DNA from: CAZLRH01 sp964562015
GTDB lineage: Bacteria > Verrucomicrobiota > Verrucomicrobiia > Opitutales > JABDGR01
DNA: 64,000 bases
Direction of reading: 5' to 3'
Assembly (NCBI GenBank): GCA_964562015.1
Contig: CAZLRH010000009.1
Span: forward strand, 62,001 to 126,000
Translations under genes and position numbers: made by a program
The notes under the pieces: generated by a model
The model's database searches: none
What the model was told of the DNA's origin: nothing
Seen by the model: only the letters and a program-made list of their open reading frames with translations
In this document: positions 63,525 through 64,000 of the stretch, in pieces
How the letters are laid out: each line of letters starts with the position of its first letter
Numbering within the stretch: the stretch's first letter is position 1

Positions 63525-63620
63525 TTAATACCACACGACCCACGTCAGGGCGGTGGCGGCAATTACGAGCAGCACCGTCAAAGCGCGGGCCTCCGTGCGC
63601 GTGAGCTGGAAAAAGTGCAT
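63525..63620 (-). CDS. Possible 31-residue single-helix membrane protein
   Basis: The ORF reads MHFFQLTRTEARALTVLLV followed by a hydrophobic helix and ends WVVWY. The N-terminal FFQLTRxE followed by a membrane helix resembles the start of ComEA-like or other small inner-membrane proteins, so this may be a truncated relic. No strong ribosome site is seen (CTGGAG is about 20 nt upstream). Function unknown. Confidence 0.4.
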   Translation of the reverse strand: MHFFQLTRTEARALTVLLVIAATALTWVVWY

Positions 63621-63704
63621 GGCGCTTTTTATTTTTTCGCTCCAGGTCGGTGCGTTCCAAGGTAAACGTCAACCACCGTTAAACGACGTCAACACCGCTA
63701 AAAT

Positions 63705-63779
63705 TGGTGGGCCGGCGGGGACTCGAACCCCGAACCAACGGCTTAAAAGGCCGCTGCTCTACCATTGAGCTACCAGCCC
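63705..63779 (-). tRNA. tRNA-Lys (UUU)
   Basis: 75 nt with encoded CCA. On the minus strand: acceptor GGGCTGG with CCGGCCC, D-arm GCTCAATGGTAGAGC, anticodon stem GCGGC/GCCGT around loop CTTTTAA with anticodon TTT, T-loop TTCGAGT. Confidence 0.97.
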
Positions 63780-63892
63780 GCGGGCGAGACGGGTCTTTTG
63801 CCATGCGCCCAAAGAAAGCTTCTAAAGCAGTCACGCTGCCTTTGGCAAGCCGGTTTGAGCCCAGGGCAATAAAATCGCACATCCCGCCGGTC

Positions 63893-64000
63893 TCACAGAA
63901 ATTTAATCAGCAACCCCCAGAAAACACAGCCGGCCACCGCCAGCGCGACCGCCAGCAGGCGCACCCGCCGGGCGAGTTCGCCACTTCCGCGCGCGGCCAG
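63893..64000 (-). CDS. C-terminus of a membrane protein (truncated by window edge)
   Basis: The frame is open from the window end to a TGA at 63893-63895: 35 residues, basic then hydrophobic (ARRVRLLAVALAVAGCVF then WGLLIKFL). It reads like the terminal membrane helix of a larger protein or a small anchor. The family cannot be told from this fragment. Confidence 0.5.
   Translation of the reverse strand: MAARGSGELARRVRLLAVALAVAGCVFWGLLIKFL

Noticed and set aside
63553..63882. Small frames with RTPNQRLKRPLLYH and SSMVEQRPFKPLV
   Set aside because: Both are translations across tRNA-Lys.

Overview
The window is about 60% GC, densely coded, and most genes lack a clear Shine-Dalgarno sequence. 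Its content suggests a member of the Verrucomicrobiota, probably an Opitutaceae-like lineage. The pointers are ECF sigma factors carrying membrane-spanning C-terminal extensions, a PEP-CTERM/HAF-repeat surface protein, HpnC/D/E squalene synthesis, a full-length cobalamin-dependent MetH, and families of short-period intergenic palindromes. The lineage is inferred from protein style; no 16S gene is present.

Layout. 1-4.6 kb: a glycan/cell-surface operon with a 5'-truncated polytopic GT-C-like protein, a methyltransferase-GT2 fusion and a second polytopic paralogue. 4.7-8.4 kb: metH on the minus strand, with an inverted repeat just upstream. 8.7-11.8 kb: rsmG and a gamma-carbonic anhydrase-like gene (overlapping), a small CP-motif protein, a lower-GC MazG-like/NUDIX pair, and def. 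12.1-21.9 kb (minus): chemoreceptor, purM, thrH, two paralogous GT-C-type membrane proteins and thrS. 22-24.6 kb: trpB with an unusual N-terminal extension, then yicC.

24.6-34 kb: an accessory block with three ECF sigma factors fused through one membrane helix to different C-terminal domains (STN/secretin-like, Thr/Ser/Gly-rich, and a 32-residue alpha-repeat), a free-standing 32-residue-repeat protein, a PEP-CTERM protein and a small membrane protein. All three sigma genes carry the same 20-nt promoter-like box 5-6 nt before the ATG. 34-47.5 kb: an RG-rich conserved protein, an anchored SGNH hydrolase, an ArsR-methyltransferase fusion, an M14-type peptidase/deacylase, a GH2 beta-galactosidase, a second repeat protein, a PadR/HAAS membrane pair with a perfect palindrome upstream, and a fourth ECF fusion with a Gly/Ala-rich solenoid. 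47.5-50 kb: a Tat-exported GHL6/beta-galactosidase-like protein.

50-58 kb: gltX, an hpnD-hpnE fusion and hpnC (squalene from farnesyl diphosphate), divergent from a devBCA-type lipid/glycolipid exporter. 58.2-63.4 kb: ispD, pyrF, tRNA-Ala(GGC), then gap-pgk-tpiA. The end holds a 31-residue ORF, tRNA-Lys(UUU) and the 3' end of a truncated membrane-protein gene.

The most striking non-coding signal is a set of intergenic inverted repeats built from 9-nt direct repeats of different word families (CGCAGATnn, CACGGATnn, CGCGAAGnn, ACAGAATTn, AGTGCTTnn). They fill the space between genes almost exactly, always abut at least one 3' gene end, are nested one inside another twice, and in several cases supply the stop codon. 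A related palindrome lies in frame inside the trpB extension.
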